From Psococerastis gibbosa (lineage: Eukaryota > Arthropoda > Insecta > Psocodea > Psocidae): a stretch of 64,000 nt of DNA. The notes under the pieces were generated by a model. It saw only the letters and a list, made by a program, of their open reading frames with translations, had not been told where the DNA came from and did no database searches. Each line of letters begins with the position of its first letter. Positions within the stretch are counted from its first letter, which is position 1. Below are positions 61,998-64,000 of the stretch, one piece after another. The stretch is taken from positions 19,429,419-19,493,418 of the forward strand of contig OZ020486.1 in assembly GCA_963971405.1 (NCBI GenBank), written 5' to 3'. The translations under genes were made by a program, and so were the position numbers.

Positions 61998-62300
61998 TTA
62001 TCTTGTACATCTTGCGCTTTGATAGCATAATTTTGTTTGCGTGAGTAGGAACTCTCCACAACCGTCTAAGTAGCCAATACAATGAGGCAGCTCGTGAATT
62101 TTTGCATTGACGATTTCTCTTCTTTCCTCTTCAATTGGCCAATGCAAAACTCTCATGAAAATGTTAAACCGCACATTTCGTCGTGGACTCGTGGCTCGGA
62201 AGCACGTTGGTCCACCACTCCTTAGATTTAGGGACAGACCCAATGCAAAAGCGTACGCTATAGGCCTACCGTAATGACATGACCACAGAAATATCGCCGA
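61998..62300 (-). pseudogene. Harbinger-type transposase remnant
   Basis: In broken minus-strand frames: KSKEWWTNVLPSHE (compare REWW..V.P..SD.EF in the N-terminal part) and ELPHCIGYLDGCGEFLL (compare FP.CIG.IDGTH, which holds the first catalytic Asp of the DDE nuclease). Here the Asp is kept but the following TH is not. At least two frame changes separate the two blocks, so the gene is dead. The match is by motif only. Confidence 0.45.
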
Positions 62301-62697
62301 TGGCTTAACTTAGTATTTCTTCCTCCTCTTCAAAATTCTCGCACATCATTGCATTGCATTTTTCCGCGAGGAAGTTGATGGCTTTCAACGTATTTCCTAA
62401 TTTAGGCATACGTAGGTAGGTAATGAAAAATAAGTTTAAACTTAAAGTGAAAAAAACACCTGCTAAAATCAAAAACAAATTACACGGCTAAAAACAAAAA
62501 CAAAAACAAACTGACAAAAAGACAAGAACGTAGCGCCCACACCTGTTGGTAGTTCCTTGTAGTATACAATTTCAATTTTTACCTCACAGAATGCGCCTTA
62601 AAAACTTTCTTTATTTCTACCGTTGACGGAGGTATCTTCACTCTGAGCTTTTTTTCGATTTTTCTATTCCCTTTTCTATCAACAGAGTGAATCCCCC

Positions 62698-62870
62698 TAG
62701 TATTGGAATGTCGCAATTTCCGAAGCTCAGTGTTTGCTTTATTTTTATTTGAATGTTTACATGTTTGTACTGTAAGCCTAGCACGAACTAGCCCCGAGTT
62801 GGGAATCCGTAGATGGTCTGAGATGATTGGAGGAGTGAAAAAGAGATGATAAAGATGATGATGATGAAGA
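62698..62870. other. Receptor intron sequence
   Basis: Short spacer ending in GATGATGATGAAGA just before the SINE tail. Confidence 0.4.
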
Positions 62871-63047
62871 TTTTTTTTTTTAATAAAAGGTTAACCGCAT
62901 ACAGACAATTAAATGAATGTATCCGATTTACCTTTTCAGTCAGTCACCTCTATAGGTTAGCACCCGTGATGAGTTACGACACGCCTCCGATGACATGGCA
63001 TGTAGAGACTTGCACAAGTACAAGTACGCTACCACCTTGCCATCGAA
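62871..63047 (-). mobile_element. tRNA-derived SINE, family 2
   Basis: Minus strand: CGATGGCAAGGTGGTAGCG (perfect A box TGGCAAGGTGG apart from position A), GTGCAAGTCTCTACATGCC, GTCATCGGAGGCGTGTCG, GAGGTGACTGACTGAAAAGG, and an A-rich tail ending at 62871. Confidence 0.75.
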
Positions 63048-63075
63048 GACGATAACATAGATAGAATAGATAGAT

Positions 63076-63345
63076 ACAGGCGCGGATCTAGAATGAGACC
63101 AAGGAGGGGGCTAAGATTAATATTACGATTTTTTTTTAAAAAAAATAGGGCTGAAATATTGGGGTTCTACGTATTTTCAGAGCAACAAGGGTTCTATATT
63201 ATAGGTAATTAATACAATCGAGCACAAGGGGGGCCCGCGGGGTCTCCCCCGGGAGAAAATTTGTGAAAAATAGGACTGAAATAGTGGGGTTTTACGCATT
63301 TTGAGGAACCTAATGGGGGGGGGGGGCGGCTATAGCCCCCATTTT
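63076..63345 (+). mobile_element. hAT-like fragment with GGGTCTCCC units
   Basis: CAGGCGCGGATCTAGAA at the left looks like a hAT tip; then AAAAATAGGGCTGAAATATT, GGGGTTCTACGTATTTTCAG, AGGGGGGCCCGCGGGGTCTC and a final G run, the same units as at 33288-33735. The right tip is missing. Confidence 0.5.
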
Positions 63346-64000
63346 TCTTCCAAGGGATGTGACCTTTTTTAGAGACCTACCATTGATATTTCCTGTGATA
63401 TTCTACCTACAATTATTTTTCAAAAAACGCGTATTGTGGGTGCCTGATTTGCTATTAATGAACATTAACACTAAATGAAATTAAAAACATAAAATGGGTA
63501 CTACTTACTAATTTAATCAAAACCGTAAGCTACATTAATACAAGAACTCAATAATAATTTGATACAACGTAAGATTCATGTAACGCTTCTAGAATTTACA
63601 ATTTGAGAAGTAGGTACTTAACTATAGAAATCTTTAATTCCCACTCCTTTGTTTAAAAATAAATAAAGATCTTTTAATATCGCAGGGAGATGTCTCGAAG
63701 AAATTTACACCTCACTGAACCAACCTTCCTAAAAGAAATTAACTTCATACCGGATTTACCAACAGAACACCTCTTTGCTACGTACCCAGGCGAGATTTTT
63801 GCTCCTTTACTGATAAAAATATCCTCCCACTGATGAAAAAGGTCAGTAGCACGGGGTTTTGAAAATTTAGGTGGGGCGAGACTAGTCAAAATATTAAGTT
63901 AATTGGCCAAAAATGTTTTGAAAGTTTAATATTCGAAACAATTAAGACTGTTCATTTAAAAAATATTATATTGTAAGTATTGGTAAGAAGTGAGTATGAA
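63346..64000. other. Probable receptor intron, nothing recognised
   Basis: No TM6-type exon or repeat was found up to the window edge. Confidence 0.4.

Larger units (their letters stand above)
60656..62697. mobile_element. PIF/Harbinger-like DNA transposon, 2.0 kb, decayed
   Basis: Perfect 25-bp terminal repeats, GGGGGATTCACTCTGTTGAT then AGAAA, with TA flanks. Near the left end is a plus-strand Myb/SANT-like frame (60845); near the right end is a minus-strand transposase remnant (61998-62300). Two oppositely placed genes of this kind are the known layout of PIF/Harbinger elements. A Penelope-like piece is nested at about 61490-61690. The element is in the intron upstream of the octopamine receptor exon. 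Confidence 0.72.

Overview
The window is AT-rich animal DNA, almost certainly from an arthropod. Two host-gene exons are recognisable, both on the minus strand. One is the first coding exon of an ABC transporter of the ABCH type (1789-2015). The other is an exon of an aminergic receptor that best fits the beta-adrenergic-like octopamine receptors (60117-60362). Both families are typical of arthropods. A third, weaker candidate is a last exon on the plus strand (25403 to about 25550) with an acceptor site, a basic C-terminus and a poly(A) signal. No rRNA gene, free-standing tRNA gene, CRISPR array, virus-derived element or bacterial-style operon is visible. Species is not resolved; a hemipteran insect or a crustacean would fit, but this is a guess.

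Nearly everything else is intron or intergenic DNA packed with small mobile elements. They fall into these groups: (1) a family of foldback elements that begin GGCG and share a terminal motif (GGCGG-NN-ATTCCACCGAC) and a central motif (TGGTAGCAGACAT), at about 11.0, 12.3, 14.5, 20.2, 22.7, 29.8, 32.9, 34.6, 41.1, 54.4 and 56.7 kb; (2) short hAT-type elements with 8-bp target duplications at 11.4, 15.6, 30.4, 33.3 and 46.9 kb, plus decayed relatives rich in GGGCCC motifs; (3) elements flanked by TTAA with arms of about 150 bp at 4.7 and 40 kb, with decayed relatives at 32.7 and 54 kb; (4) tRNA-derived SINEs of at least three families; (5) LINE fragments, including a reverse transcriptase reading frame of about 550 codons at 49.8-51.5 kb next to two more LINE pieces; (6) a 2-kb PIF/Harbinger-like transposon at 60.7-62.7 kb with a Myb-like first exon and transposase remnants; (7) an 850-bp repeat present twice in opposite orientation at 38.4 and 43.8 kb; (8) a tandem array with a period of about 190 bp at 14.0-16.0 kb, split by two insertions.

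Region by region: 0-2 kb holds the ABC transporter exon and part of its intron. From 2 to 49 kb is repeat-rich DNA with no confident exon apart from the candidate at 25.4 kb. From 49.5 to 53 kb is a LINE cluster. From 54 to 58 kb are foldback elements. From 59.6 to 62.7 kb is the octopamine receptor exon, with a 487-bp foldback element in its downstream intron and SINE plus Harbinger insertions in its upstream intron. The receptor gene continues beyond the right edge and the transporter gene beyond the left edge.

The most unusual signal is in group 1. Within one copy the two arms match each other, but between copies parts of the arms are different sequence, while the tips and centre stay the same. 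One member is also found inserted inside another, at the same spot, at three separate loci, so the composite has itself been copied. Coordinates of repeats are from reading by eye and may be off by several bases.
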